This document shows, piece by piece, positions 43,596-51,323 of a DNA stretch of 64,000 bases. The stretch comes from an uncultured Lachnospira sp. (GTDB lineage: Bacteria; Bacillota; Clostridia; Lachnospirales; Lachnospiraceae). Location of the stretch: NCBI GenBank assembly GCA_910585095.1, contig CAJUBU010000008.1:67535-131534 (forward strand). Direction: 5' to 3'. Both the position numbers and the translations under genes were made by a program. The notes beneath the pieces are model-generated. The model was not told the origin of the DNA. It searched no databases and saw nothing but the letters and a program-made list of their open reading frames with translations. Every line of letters starts with the position of its first letter. Within the stretch, counting starts at the first letter, position 1.

Positions 43596-44321
43596 ATGTT
43601 AGAACTAAAGAATATTAGTTTTGAAGTTCATGGAGATTCGGCAACAAAAGAAATTTTAAAGAATATTAATATTACATTAGAAGATGGATTTGTGGCCGTT
43701 ACAGGTCCAAATGGCGGTGGCAAATCAACACTGGCAAAGGTGATAGCGGGTATATTAAAACCAACATCTGGTAAGATAATACTGGATGGGGAGGACATTA
43801 CAGATATGTCTATAACAGACAGAGCCAGAAAAGGAATTAGTTTTGCTTTTCAGCAGCCAGTACGATTTAAGGGGCTTACTGTAAAGGATTTAATTACAAT
43901 GGCAAAAGGAGAAAAGCTTTCTATATCTGAAGTATGTTCCTATCTTTCAGAAGTTGGATTATGTGCCAAAGACTATATTAATCGAGAGGTAAATGCTTCA
44001 TTGTCAGGCGGCGAGCTTAAACGAATAGAAATTGCTATGATTATGGCAAGAGGAACAAAACTGTCATTATTTGATGAACCAGAAGCAGGAATTGATTTAT
44101 GGAGTTTTAATAATTTAATACGTGTGTTTGAGGCGATGAGAGAGAAGATTAACGGTTCTATCCTTATTATTTCTCATCAGGAGAGGATTCTTAATATTGC
44201 AGATAAAATTATCGTTATTGCCAATGGAGAAGTGACCGCACAAGGGGTAAAAGAAGAAGTGATGCCAACATTGTTGGCTTCTTCAGAAGCATGTTCAACG
44301 TTGATGGATAAATTGGCATAG
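43596..44321 (+). CDS. smsC: SmsC (SufC-like) Fe-S assembly ATPase
   Basis: A 241-residue soluble ABC ATPase like SufC. It has Walker A GPNGGGKST near residue 36, an FQQPVRFKGLTVKDLI Q-loop region typical of SufC, the signature LSGGELKRIEIAMIM near 132, Walker B LSLFDEPEAGIDLWS and the switch His in ISHQER. It is followed 97 bases later by a single SufB-like protein, with no sufS, sufU or sufD nearby. This two-gene arrangement matches the SMS (SUF-like minimal) systems described for archaea and strict anaerobes, which assemble Fe-S clusters on a SmsC2B2-type scaffold. The GGAG site supports the start. Confidence 0.88.
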   Translation: MLELKNISFEVHGDSATKEILKNINITLEDGFVAVTGPNGGGKSTLAKVIAGILKPTSGKIILDGEDITDMSITDRARKGISFAFQQPVRFKGLTVKDLITMAKGEKLSISEVCSYLSEVGLCAKDYINREVNASLSGGELKRIEIAMIMARGTKLSLFDEPEAGIDLWSFNNLIRVFEAMREKINGSILIISHQERILNIADKIIVIANGEVTAQGVKEEVMPTLLASSEACSTLMDKLA

Positions 44322-44418
44322 TGAACCGAGCAGTTTTGATATAATATTATAAAAATTAAAGATTTAGTATAAGAGATTTGTGTAAAATGATTTTATAATA
44401 CACAAGAATGGAGACAGC

Positions 44419-45336
44419 ATGGATGAGTTACAAAAAAGCATGTTAGAAAAGATAGCCGATATTCATGAAGTTCCAGAAGGAGCTTATAATATACGTTCCA
44501 ACGGCGGACTTGCAGGCAGGAATACAACGGCTAATATTGATATTGTGACAAAAGAAGATAAACCGGGAATTGATATTATCATTAAACCAAATACAAAAAA
44601 TGAGAGTCTGCATATTCCAGTAATTCTTAGTGAGAGCGGTTTAAAGGATATGGTGTATAATGATTTTTATATTGGCGATAACGCTGATGTGACAATTGTT
44701 GCAGGCTGCGGTATACACAACTGTGGTGTTGATACATCAGAACATGATGGTATTCATACCTTTTTTGTCGGCAAGAATGCAAAGGTAAAATATATTGAAA
44801 AACATTATGGCGAGGGCGATGGAACAGGTGAAAATATCCTAAATCCAACAACTATTATCCATATTGATGAAGGCGGATATATGGAGATGGAGACAACACA
44901 GATTAAAGGTGTGGATTCAACAATAAGAGATACAAAGGCTGATTTAAAAGATGGTGCAAGTCTTGTTATCAAAGAAAAGATTATGACACATGGCAATCAA
45001 ACAGCAGAGACGAATTTTGTGGTTGATTTAGATGGTGCAGACAGCAGTGCAAATGTTATATCACGCTCTGTTGCAAAAGGACAGTCTAAACAAATATTTA
45101 ATTCTAGTATACGAGGTAATAATAAATGTTACGGACATACGGAATGTGATGCCATTCTTATGGATGATGGACATGTCAATGCAATACCATCATTGGAGGC
45201 AAATGATTTGGATGCAAGCCTTATCCATGAGGCTGCTATTGGAAAGATAGCAGGAGAGCAGCTTATAAAGTTGATGACGTTAGGTCTTACGGAACAAGAG
45301 GCAGAAGAACAGATTGTTAATGGATTTATGAAATAG
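44419..45336 (+). CDS. smsB: SmsB (SufB/SufD-like) Fe-S scaffold
   Basis: A 305-residue beta-helix protein of the SufB/SufD family, much shorter than classical SufB (about 470 residues). The core GADSSANVISRSVAKGQSKQ and the later GNNKCYGHTECDAILMDDG with VNAIPSLEANDLDASLIHEAAIGKI are the conserved scaffold region (quoted in parts). Conserved Cys residues at GCGIHNCG near 97 and CYGHTEC near 237 could hold the nascent cluster. It is the partner of SmsC upstream. The start has a GGAGA site and the chain ends with the QEAEEQIVNGF helix that contacts SufC in the family. Confidence 0.88.
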   Translation: MDELQKSMLEKIADIHEVPEGAYNIRSNGGLAGRNTTANIDIVTKEDKPGIDIIIKPNTKNESLHIPVILSESGLKDMVYNDFYIGDNADVTIVAGCGIHNCGVDTSEHDGIHTFFVGKNAKVKYIEKHYGEGDGTGENILNPTTIIHIDEGGYMEMETTQIKGVDSTIRDTKADLKDGASLVIKEKIMTHGNQTAETNFVVDLDGADSSANVISRSVAKGQSKQIFNSSIRGNNKCYGHTECDAILMDDGHVNAIPSLEANDLDASLIHEAAIGKIAGEQLIKLMTLGLTEQEAEEQIVNGFMK

Positions 45337-45466
45337 TAACAAAACCAAATAGTGAAGTAAGATTATAGAAAGGTATTTATTGTGATAATATATTATTAGT
45401 GTGATAATATTGTTAATATAAATATTGTTATTTAAATAATATATTTTATTGCAATAGTATTATATT

Positions 45467-46537
45467 ATGAGATATCCTGAATTTTTATATGAAAATAAAA
45501 CGATAGGCTTTGTGGCACCTTCTTTTGGATGTGCCACAGAGCCTTATATAACATGTTTTAAAAGTGCCTGTAAAGAATTTGAGATGTTAAGTTACAAATT
45601 GGATTTAGGACCAAACGTTTATGAGGCGAAAGGCATTGGAATTAGTAATACTCCGCAAGCATGTGCAAAAGAATTAACGGATATGTATATCAGTAAAGAT
45701 AATGATGGTTTAATATCTTGCGGCGGCGGCGAGTTGATGTGTGAAATTTTGCCTTATCTGGATTTTGAATTGATAAGAAATGCAAAACCTAAATGGTATT
45801 TAGGATATTCCGATAATACGAATTTTACATTTTTACATACAATACTCAATGATGTTGCTACAATATATGGTCCAAATGTGGGCGCATTTGGTATAAAACC
45901 ATGGCATAAATCTATACAGGATTTATATCGATTGCTATATGGAGCTGGCATTGAGACAAACAATGGTATTAAGACTTTTCAAATGGAAGGATATAAGAGA
46001 TGGGAAAAAGAGTCTTTGCGTTGCGAAGAAAATCCATTAGCACCAATAAATGATACAGAAGAAAGCGTGATTCAATGTTTTATAGGGGATAAACCTTGTG
46101 ACAGTCAAAAGACAGTCCAGTTTACTGGAAGATTAATCGGGGGCTGTATGGATTGTCTTGTCAATTTGACAGGGACAAAGTTTGATAAGGTTGGTGAATT
46201 TCTTGAACGGTATAAGGGTGATGGTTTTATATGGTTTCTTGAAAGCTGTGATTTAAATGTATTTTCTATAAGGCGTGCTATGTGGCAGATGGATAATGCA
46301 GGCTGGTTTCGTTATGTAAAAGGTTTTATTATTGGACGTCCACTTGTTATGGGACAAAATATAATGGGATTGAATCAATATGATGCGGTGACAGGTATTG
46401 TTGGAAAATATCATGTACCTATTGTGATGGATATTGATATTGGACATATTGCGCCATCTATACCAATTATTTGTGGAAGTATGGGAACAGTTGGCGTAAA
46501 AGATGGGACATATTGCGTTACAATGAAGCTTTGTTAA
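45467..46537 (+). CDS. S66-family LD-carboxypeptidase/MccF-like peptidase
   Basis: A 356-residue serine peptidase of family S66. The oxyanion region (GFVAPSFG near residue 14), the nucleophile Ser in LGYSDNTNF near 110, the GGCMDCLVNLTGTKF segment near 224 and WFLESCD with its catalytic Glu near 254 fit MccF-like members, which break down microcin-type or muropeptide substrates, while LdcA proteins cut the L,D bond of cell-wall tetrapeptides. Its role may be immunity or wall recycling. The ATG has no ribosome binding site; the upstream 130 bases are extremely AT-rich with repeated GTGATAATAT. A leaderless or weakly translated mRNA is possible. Confidence 0.85.
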   Translation: MRYPEFLYENKTIGFVAPSFGCATEPYITCFKSACKEFEMLSYKLDLGPNVYEAKGIGISNTPQACAKELTDMYISKDNDGLISCGGGELMCEILPYLDFELIRNAKPKWYLGYSDNTNFTFLHTILNDVATIYGPNVGAFGIKPWHKSIQDLYRLLYGAGIETNNGIKTFQMEGYKRWEKESLRCEENPLAPINDTEESVIQCFIGDKPCDSQKTVQFTGRLIGGCMDCLVNLTGTKFDKVGEFLERYKGDGFIWFLESCDLNVFSIRRAMWQMDNAGWFRYVKGFIIGRPLVMGQNIMGLNQYDAVTGIVGKYHVPIVMDIDIGHIAPSIPIICGSMGTVGVKDGTYCVTMKLC

Positions 46538-46784
46538 AATATTTATTTGATGGAAATTATTGTATTCGCTTGTCTGTGTTGATGTGCAGATTGAATGATT
46601 TTATTTAAAAATAAAATTTAATCGCATCTAGTATAAAAAAATGATAAAATGATATTTACATAAAATAGATAGATGTTATACAATGACAAAGATAGTTTAA
46701 AAATTCTATTGTTTGTTTTATTTTTTAATATAGTAATTTTATACAAAAATAGAAAAAATTTAAAAGAGAGGAAGGATATAAAAT

Positions 46785-48050
46785 ATGGGAATGACAATGA
46801 CGCAAAAAATTCTTGCAGCACATGCAGGGCTTGACGAGGTCAAAGCAGGTCAATTGATTGAGGCTGATTTAGACCTTGTACTTGGCAATGATATCACTTC
46901 ACCTGTTGCTATCCATGAGATGGAAAAAATGACCGTTAAAACAGTTTTTGATAAGGATAAAATTGCATTGGTGCCAGACCATTTTGTACCTAATAAGGAT
47001 ATTAAATCCGCAGAACACTGTAAATGTGTTCGTGAGTTTGCAATGAAACATGATATTACGAATTATTTTGAAGTTGGACAGATGGGAATTGAACATGCGC
47101 TGCTGCCAGAACAAGGCTTAACCGTTGCAGGTGATGTTATTATTGGCGCTGATTCACATACATGTACATACGGCGCGCTTGGCGCATTTTCTACGGGCGT
47201 TGGTTCTACGGATATGGCGGCAGGCATGGCTACAGGGAAAGCGTGGTTTAAAGTGCCATCTGCAATTAAGTTTGTTCTTACAGGAAAATTAAATCAATGG
47301 GTCAGCGGTAAAGATGTTATTTTACATATTATTGGAATGATTGGCGTTGATGGCGCTTTGTATCAATCAATGGAATTTACAGGGGATGGTATAGCCAATC
47401 TTTCTATGGACGATCGATTTACAATTGCGAATATGGCGATTGAAGCGGGCGCAAAAAATGGTATATTTCCAGTAGATGATCTTGCAAGACAATATATGAA
47501 GGAACATTCTAAGCGTCCATTTAAAGAGTATGCCGCTGATGAAGATGCTGAGTATGACAGAGTGATAGAGATTGATTTATCAACAATAAAGCCAACGGTT
47601 TCCTTTCCACATCTTCCAGAAAATACGCATACGGTTGACAGTATAGAGGATATTGCAATTAATCAGGTTGTTATTGGTTCTTGTACTAATGGACGTCTTG
47701 ATGATTTGAGATGTGCCGCAAAGATATTGGAAGGCAAAAAAGTTGCAAAGGGATTGCGTGTAATTGTAATTCCAGCTACACAAGCAATTTATTTAAAGGC
47801 TATTGAGGAAGGTCTTGTTCAAATATTTATCAATGCAGGTGCCGTTGTAAGCACTCCTACTTGTGGTCCGTGTCTTGGCGGATATATGGGCATTTTAGCA
47901 GAAGGAGAACGATGTGTATCAACGACAAACCGAAATTTTGTCGGCCGTATGGGACATGTCAACTCAGAGATTTATTTAGCAAGTCCGGCTGTGGCAGCAG
48001 CAAGTGCTGTGACAGGAAAAATAAGTCAGCCAGCCGATATTGGAATGTAA
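46785..48050 (+). CDS. leuC: 3-isopropylmalate dehydratase large subunit
   Basis: The [4Fe-4S] subunit of isopropylmalate isomerase in leucine synthesis. The 421-residue protein has the three cluster cysteines in GSCTNGRLDDL near residue 301 and CGPCLGG near 361, plus GADSHTCTYGALGAFSTGVG near 121. The length is that of the archaeal-type/HACN-like LeuC common in Clostridia, shorter than the 470-residue proteobacterial form. A GAGGAAGG site precedes the start. The 246-base upstream region is AT-rich with no T-box or other riboswitch that I can see. leuD follows after 45 bases; leuA and leuB are not in this window. Confidence 0.95.
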   Translation: MGMTMTQKILAAHAGLDEVKAGQLIEADLDLVLGNDITSPVAIHEMEKMTVKTVFDKDKIALVPDHFVPNKDIKSAEHCKCVREFAMKHDITNYFEVGQMGIEHALLPEQGLTVAGDVIIGADSHTCTYGALGAFSTGVGSTDMAAGMATGKAWFKVPSAIKFVLTGKLNQWVSGKDVILHIIGMIGVDGALYQSMEFTGDGIANLSMDDRFTIANMAIEAGAKNGIFPVDDLARQYMKEHSKRPFKEYAADEDAEYDRVIEIDLSTIKPTVSFPHLPENTHTVDSIEDIAINQVVIGSCTNGRLDDLRCAAKILEGKKVAKGLRVIVIPATQAIYLKAIEEGLVQIFINAGAVVSTPTCGPCLGGYMGILAEGERCVSTTNRNFVGRMGHVNSEIYLASPAVAAASAVTGKISQPADIGM

Positions 48051-48095
48051 CAAGTAATGAAATAAATTAAAAATAACATAGAAATGGAGAATGAT

Positions 48096-48581
48096 ATGAA
48101 AGCGGAAGGAAACGTTTTTAAATATGGTGATAATGTAGATACAGATGTAATTATTCCTGCGAGATATCTTAATTCATCAGACCCAAAAGAGTTGGCATTA
48201 CATTGTATGGAAGATATTGATAAGGATTTTATTAAAAATGTTAAAAAAGGCGACATTATTGTTGCAAATAAAAATTTTGGCTGTGGTTCGTCAAGAGAAC
48301 ATGCGCCAATTGCCATTAAGGCGGCAGGTGTAAGCTGTGTGATTGCAGAGACATTTGCACGAATTTTTTATCGCAATGCAATTAATATTGGACTGCCAAT
48401 TATTGAATGTCCTGAGGCAGCCAAAGCAATTGCAAATGGTGACAAGGTTTGTGTTGATTTTGACAGCGGCGTTATAACAGATATAACGACAGGAAAGTCA
48501 TTTCAAGGTCAGGCATTTCCAGAGTTTATGCAAAAAATAATAAAAGCAGAGGGACTTGTAAACTATATTAATGAAAAGTAA
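48096..48581 (+). CDS. leuD: 3-isopropylmalate dehydratase small subunit
   Basis: A 161-residue swivelling-domain subunit that completes the LeuCD enzyme. It has YGDNVDTDVIIPARYL near the start, NFGCGSSREHAP near residue 58 (the YLRS-like substrate-binding loop region) and FARIFYRNAINIGLP near 88. The start ATG at 48096 is preferred because a GGAGA site lies five bases upstream; an in-frame ATG at 48084 has none. The 3' end overlaps the glycosyltransferase gene by 11 bases, so the three genes form one operon. Confidence 0.94.
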   Translation: MKAEGNVFKYGDNVDTDVIIPARYLNSSDPKELALHCMEDIDKDFIKNVKKGDIIVANKNFGCGSSREHAPIAIKAAGVSCVIAETFARIFYRNAINIGLPIIECPEAAKAIANGDKVCVDFDSGVITDITTGKSFQGQAFPEFMQKIIKAEGLVNYINEK

Positions 48582-49629
48582 GATTAGTGTGATTATTCCA
48601 TTTTATAATGCTGTTTTTTATGCGGCACGTTGTCTTGATTCCATTATTGCACAGGATATAGGGATAGAAAATTTACAGGTGATATGTGTCGATGATGCCT
48701 CAACGGACGATACAGTGTCGATTTTAAAGGTATATCAAAAACGCTATCCAGATTCAATAGAAGTCATTGAAAGTCCTGTTAATAAAAGGCAAGGAGGCGC
48801 CAGAAATCTTGGAATAAAGGCGGCAAAGGCAGACTATATTACATTTGTTGATTCCGATGACTGGATAGAAAAAGATATGTACAGTAAAATGTATAACACA
48901 ATATTGCAAAATCCCTGTGATTTTGTGTATTGTCGTCATATAAGAGATAATGGCAAAAGCGGAAATTTATATTTAAACAAAGATGAGAGAAGAACTGAAG
49001 AACAAGATGTTTATGTAAAAATAGAAGAAGAACAAGCAGGCGATTTTTTAGTATCGGACGTTGTTGGAAGCGGTGTGTGGGATAAGTTATTTAGAAAATC
49101 ATTTTTTACAGAAAATGATATTGTATTTCCTGAAGGCATAGCTTATGAAGATATTTATTTTGCGGCATTGCTTTATATGTATGCAAGAACTTTATGTATT
49201 GTTAATGAAAAATTATATCATTATTTTGTCAATGAAGAATCGACCGTTTTAAAGAAAAATGCCAATTACCATTTGGATTTGCTGAAAGTCAATCAGTTGA
49301 AATGGAATAAATATAAACAGACAGGATTTTTTAATAAGTTTCCTGCTGCTGTGGAATATGATTTTATTAAGACTTTTTATTTAGCCGGAATGAAAATGTT
49401 GTTTTTGCGGTTTGATAAACCATCATATGAGCTGTTTTTACTGTTAAAAAAGGAAACAAAAAAAACGGTGCCAGTGTATAAGGATAATCCCTATTTAAAG
49501 GGGGCATTTTCAGAAATCTATAATATTATGTTGGATATGTTGGAAACAGAAATTGATGAAAAGGAATTTTATCAGATTGCAGAGGTAATGAAACAGTATA
49601 TCAATGCAGGAAAGAAATGTGAAAAATAA
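48571..49629 (+). CDS. Family 2 glycosyltransferase
   Basis: A 352-residue GT-A glycosyltransferase with VIIPFYNA at the start, VDDASTDDT near residue 40, NLGIKAAKADYITFVDSDDW near 82 with the metal-binding DSD, and YEDIYFA near 192. It has no membrane segment. Such enzymes add sugars to surface polysaccharide, teichoic acid or glycoproteins. Its start lies inside the leuD 3' end (11-base overlap) and has only a distant AGAGGG, so translation is probably coupled to leuD. No other glycan gene is near, so the pairing with leucine synthesis is odd. A strong terminator follows at 49688. Confidence 0.9.
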   Translation: MKSKISVIIPFYNAVFYAARCLDSIIAQDIGIENLQVICVDDASTDDTVSILKVYQKRYPDSIEVIESPVNKRQGGARNLGIKAAKADYITFVDSDDWIEKDMYSKMYNTILQNPCDFVYCRHIRDNGKSGNLYLNKDERRTEEQDVYVKIEEEQAGDFLVSDVVGSGVWDKLFRKSFFTENDIVFPEGIAYEDIYFAALLYMYARTLCIVNEKLYHYFVNEESTVLKKNANYHLDLLKVNQLKWNKYKQTGFFNKFPAAVEYDFIKTFYLAGMKMLFLRFDKPSYELFLLLKKETKKTVPVYKDNPYLKGAFSEIYNIMLDMLETEIDEKEFYQIAEVMKQYINAGKKCEK

Positions 49630-49687
49630 ATAATCAAATAAGGCAATTACCTTAATATGTAAATAGGACACTTTTGAATGATATGAT

Positions 49688-49739
49688 ACCTCTTAAGTAG
49701 ACAAGGCAAATAACCAAAATCTACTTAGGAGGTTTTTTA
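49688..49739 (+). terminator. Terminator of the leuCD-glycosyltransferase operon
   Basis: A 14-bp stem with one G-U (49688-49701 with 49720-49733) around an 18-base loop, followed by six T residues. It separates the operon from the Tad-like locus. Confidence 0.88.
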
Positions 49740-49901
49740 TATACAGAGATGTATAAAGTGATTTGCTGCTTTGTAGCACGTACCTCACGCGGCGAGTGGG
49801 AAAGATGGAACTTCCTTACCCAAAAGAAGATAACTATTTCTTATTTTTTAATTGGTGATTTATGACACAAATAAGGAAAATAAAAAAAATAAAAAAACTA
49901 C
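49740..49901. other. Non-coding spacer with possible decayed structured repeat
   Basis: The spacer between the terminator and the Tad-like promoter holds a GC-richer patch near 49760-49830. Read on the minus strand it contains GGAAGTTCC and a GCCGCGTGAGGTACGTG stretch that loosely recall the start of the repeat at 40826 (GGAAGTTCC, GCCGTAGGTATAAGTG). The similarity is weak. No reading frame or other signal is seen. Confidence 0.3.
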
Positions 49902-49930
49902 TTTACAAATATATATATTGGTGATATTAT
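49902..49930 (+). promoter_or_regulatory. Probable promoter of the Tad-like operon
   Basis: TTTACA at 49902-49907 and TATTAT at 49925-49930 with 17 bases between, 44 bases before the first gene. It is the only good promoter match ahead of the operon. Confidence 0.6.
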
Positions 49931-49974
49931 TTTAATTGTAATAAAAATATCGCATAAAAAAGGAGGAAAAAAGT

Positions 49975-50163
49975 ATGCACGATATTATTGAACATTATGG
50001 TAAGGTGGTTGTAGCCTTAGCGGCGGCATTGGCAGCAGTCTTATTGACGGTTGCCGTTGTAAAGATTGTCAACACAAAGACAACGTCGGCGGTTGATAAC
50101 ATTTCGTATGAACAGCAGATAACAGAAGTGTTAGGACAAGGTTCAGGTGAGCAAAATGGATAA
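49975..50163 (+). CDS. Small single-span protein, candidate pilin-like subunit
   Basis: A 62-residue protein with one hydrophobic helix (residues 9-31, Ala/Val-rich) after a short N-terminus HDIIEHYGK, and a polar tail. A Glu-Tyr-like EHYG lies just before the helix. Size and hydrophobic profile resemble Flp-type pilins, but there is no clear prepilin cleavage pattern (Gly followed five residues later by Glu at the helix start), so it could instead be a membrane accessory. An AGGAGG site precedes it. It leads an operon with a TadA-like ATPase and its 3' end overlaps a 40-residue frame. Confidence 0.7.
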   Translation: MHDIIEHYGKVVVALAAALAAVLLTVAVVKIVNTKTTSAVDNISYEQQITEVLGQGSGEQNG

Positions 50164-50278
50164 ATATAGAAGTCACTTGAATGAAAAAAGCAGATATGTA
50201 AAGGAGTGTGATAGAAAAAAAAGTACTGCAATGAGCAATAAGACGCAGAATGGAGAACAAATGATTGCAGGAAGATGA
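50156..50278 (+). CDS. Very small basic protein overlapping two neighbours
   Basis: A 40-residue frame from an ATG at 50156 with an AGGTGA site five bases upstream. It overlaps the stop of the preceding gene by eight bases and the start of the ATPase gene (TTG at 50265) by 14. The product is charged and Lys/Arg-rich with one Cys and no membrane segment. The good ribosome binding site and tight overlaps suggest translation, perhaps mainly to couple the ATPase to the first gene. It could be only a coupling frame without a functional product. Confidence 0.45.
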   Translation: MDKYRSHLNEKSRYVKECDRKKSTAMSNKTQNGEQMIAGR

Positions 50279-51323
50279 TTTAAAAAGTTTTATTAATCAG
50301 CATAGGGAAGAGTTGTTTCAAGACCTTTCCGAAGAAATTAACAATAACAATATTACCGATATTGAGTGGGATGGTGAACATCTGTGGATAACTGATTTGA
50401 CAAAAGGAAGTTATATATCACAGAAAAAATTAGAAAAGTCGTATATTGATAATTTATCGATTCGGCTTGCCAATATTATGATGACATCATTCAATCGGTC
50501 TAATCCAGTGTTGGAGGCAAACACTGAGACTCTTAGAATTTCTATATGGCATGAATCGCGCTGTGGCAACAAAAGTGTAGCGATAAGAAAGATACCCAGA
50601 AGTATTCGATTCTGCCACGAATCATTAATTGAGAGCAAATATGCTCCAGAAACCATTATTAATATATTAGAAAATTGTATTATAGCGCATATGAACTGTG
50701 TGATTGGAGGACAGCCGCACGCGGGAAAAACAGAGCTGTTAAAGTATCTGTCTACATTTATACCAGCCAATGAAAAGGTTGGCGTCTATGAAGATAATCA
50801 AGAAATTCATTACAGGACAATTAATCCTGGAAAAAAATGTGTAGAGTTTTTTGTTGACAGTAAATTTTCGTACTCCCAAGTGATACGAGCAGGTTTAAGA
50901 CATAATATTGATTGGATGCTATTGTCTGAATCAAGAGGGGCAGAAGTTCTTGACCTGATGAATTCTCTGTCAACGGGCGCTTATTGTATGACGACGATGC
51001 ATCTTGACAGCGTGCGGAGTATTCCCGACAGAATGTATAATATGCTAGGTGAAAGTAATGTCACAGACCGATTTGTAAACAGTATATATAAATATATTGA
51101 CATAGGCGTGTTGGTCGAATGTGACAAATATGAGAGAAGAAAAATTAAAGAAGTTGCATTTTTTACAAGAGATAATGGCGTAAATCAATGTAGTGTACTA
51201 TATGAAAATGGTGAATTTACTTCAAGGGAATTACCTAATTTAATACTTCAACGATTTAATAAATATGGGGTTATCAATCCTTATGACAGAATTGGAGGGA
51301 TATGTGAAGATAAAAAGTTATAA
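50265..51323 (+). CDS. TadA/CpaF-like secretion ATPase
   Basis: A 352-residue ATPase of the type II/IV secretion family that powers pilus assembly or protein export. It has a Walker A GGQPHAGKTELL near residue 147, a catalytic Glu in the LLSESRGAEVLDLMNSLSTG region near 222 (where relatives read GEVRGAE), and a His box TTMHLDSVRSIPDRM near 243. It lacks the long N-terminal extension of CpaF. It begins with TTG, eight bases after a GGAGA site, inside the preceding small frame; an ATG at 50261 is in another frame. It is followed by an overlapping TadB/TadC-like membrane protein, which fixes its role in an envelope machine. Confidence 0.88.
   Translation: MQEDDLKSFINQHREELFQDLSEEINNNNITDIEWDGEHLWITDLTKGSYISQKKLEKSYIDNLSIRLANIMMTSFNRSNPVLEANTETLRISIWHESRCGNKSVAIRKIPRSIRFCHESLIESKYAPETIINILENCIIAHMNCVIGGQPHAGKTELLKYLSTFIPANEKVGVYEDNQEIHYRTINPGKKCVEFFVDSKFSYSQVIRAGLRHNIDWMLLSESRGAEVLDLMNSLSTGAYCMTTMHLDSVRSIPDRMYNMLGESNVTDRFVNSIYKYIDIGVLVECDKYERRKIKEVAFFTRDNGVNQCSVLYENGEFTSRELPNLILQRFNKYGVINPYDRIGGICEDKKL

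Noticed and set aside
46538..46784. Possible T-box leader before leuC
   Set aside because: No T-box consensus, specifier stem or antiterminator could be found in this AT-rich stretch.
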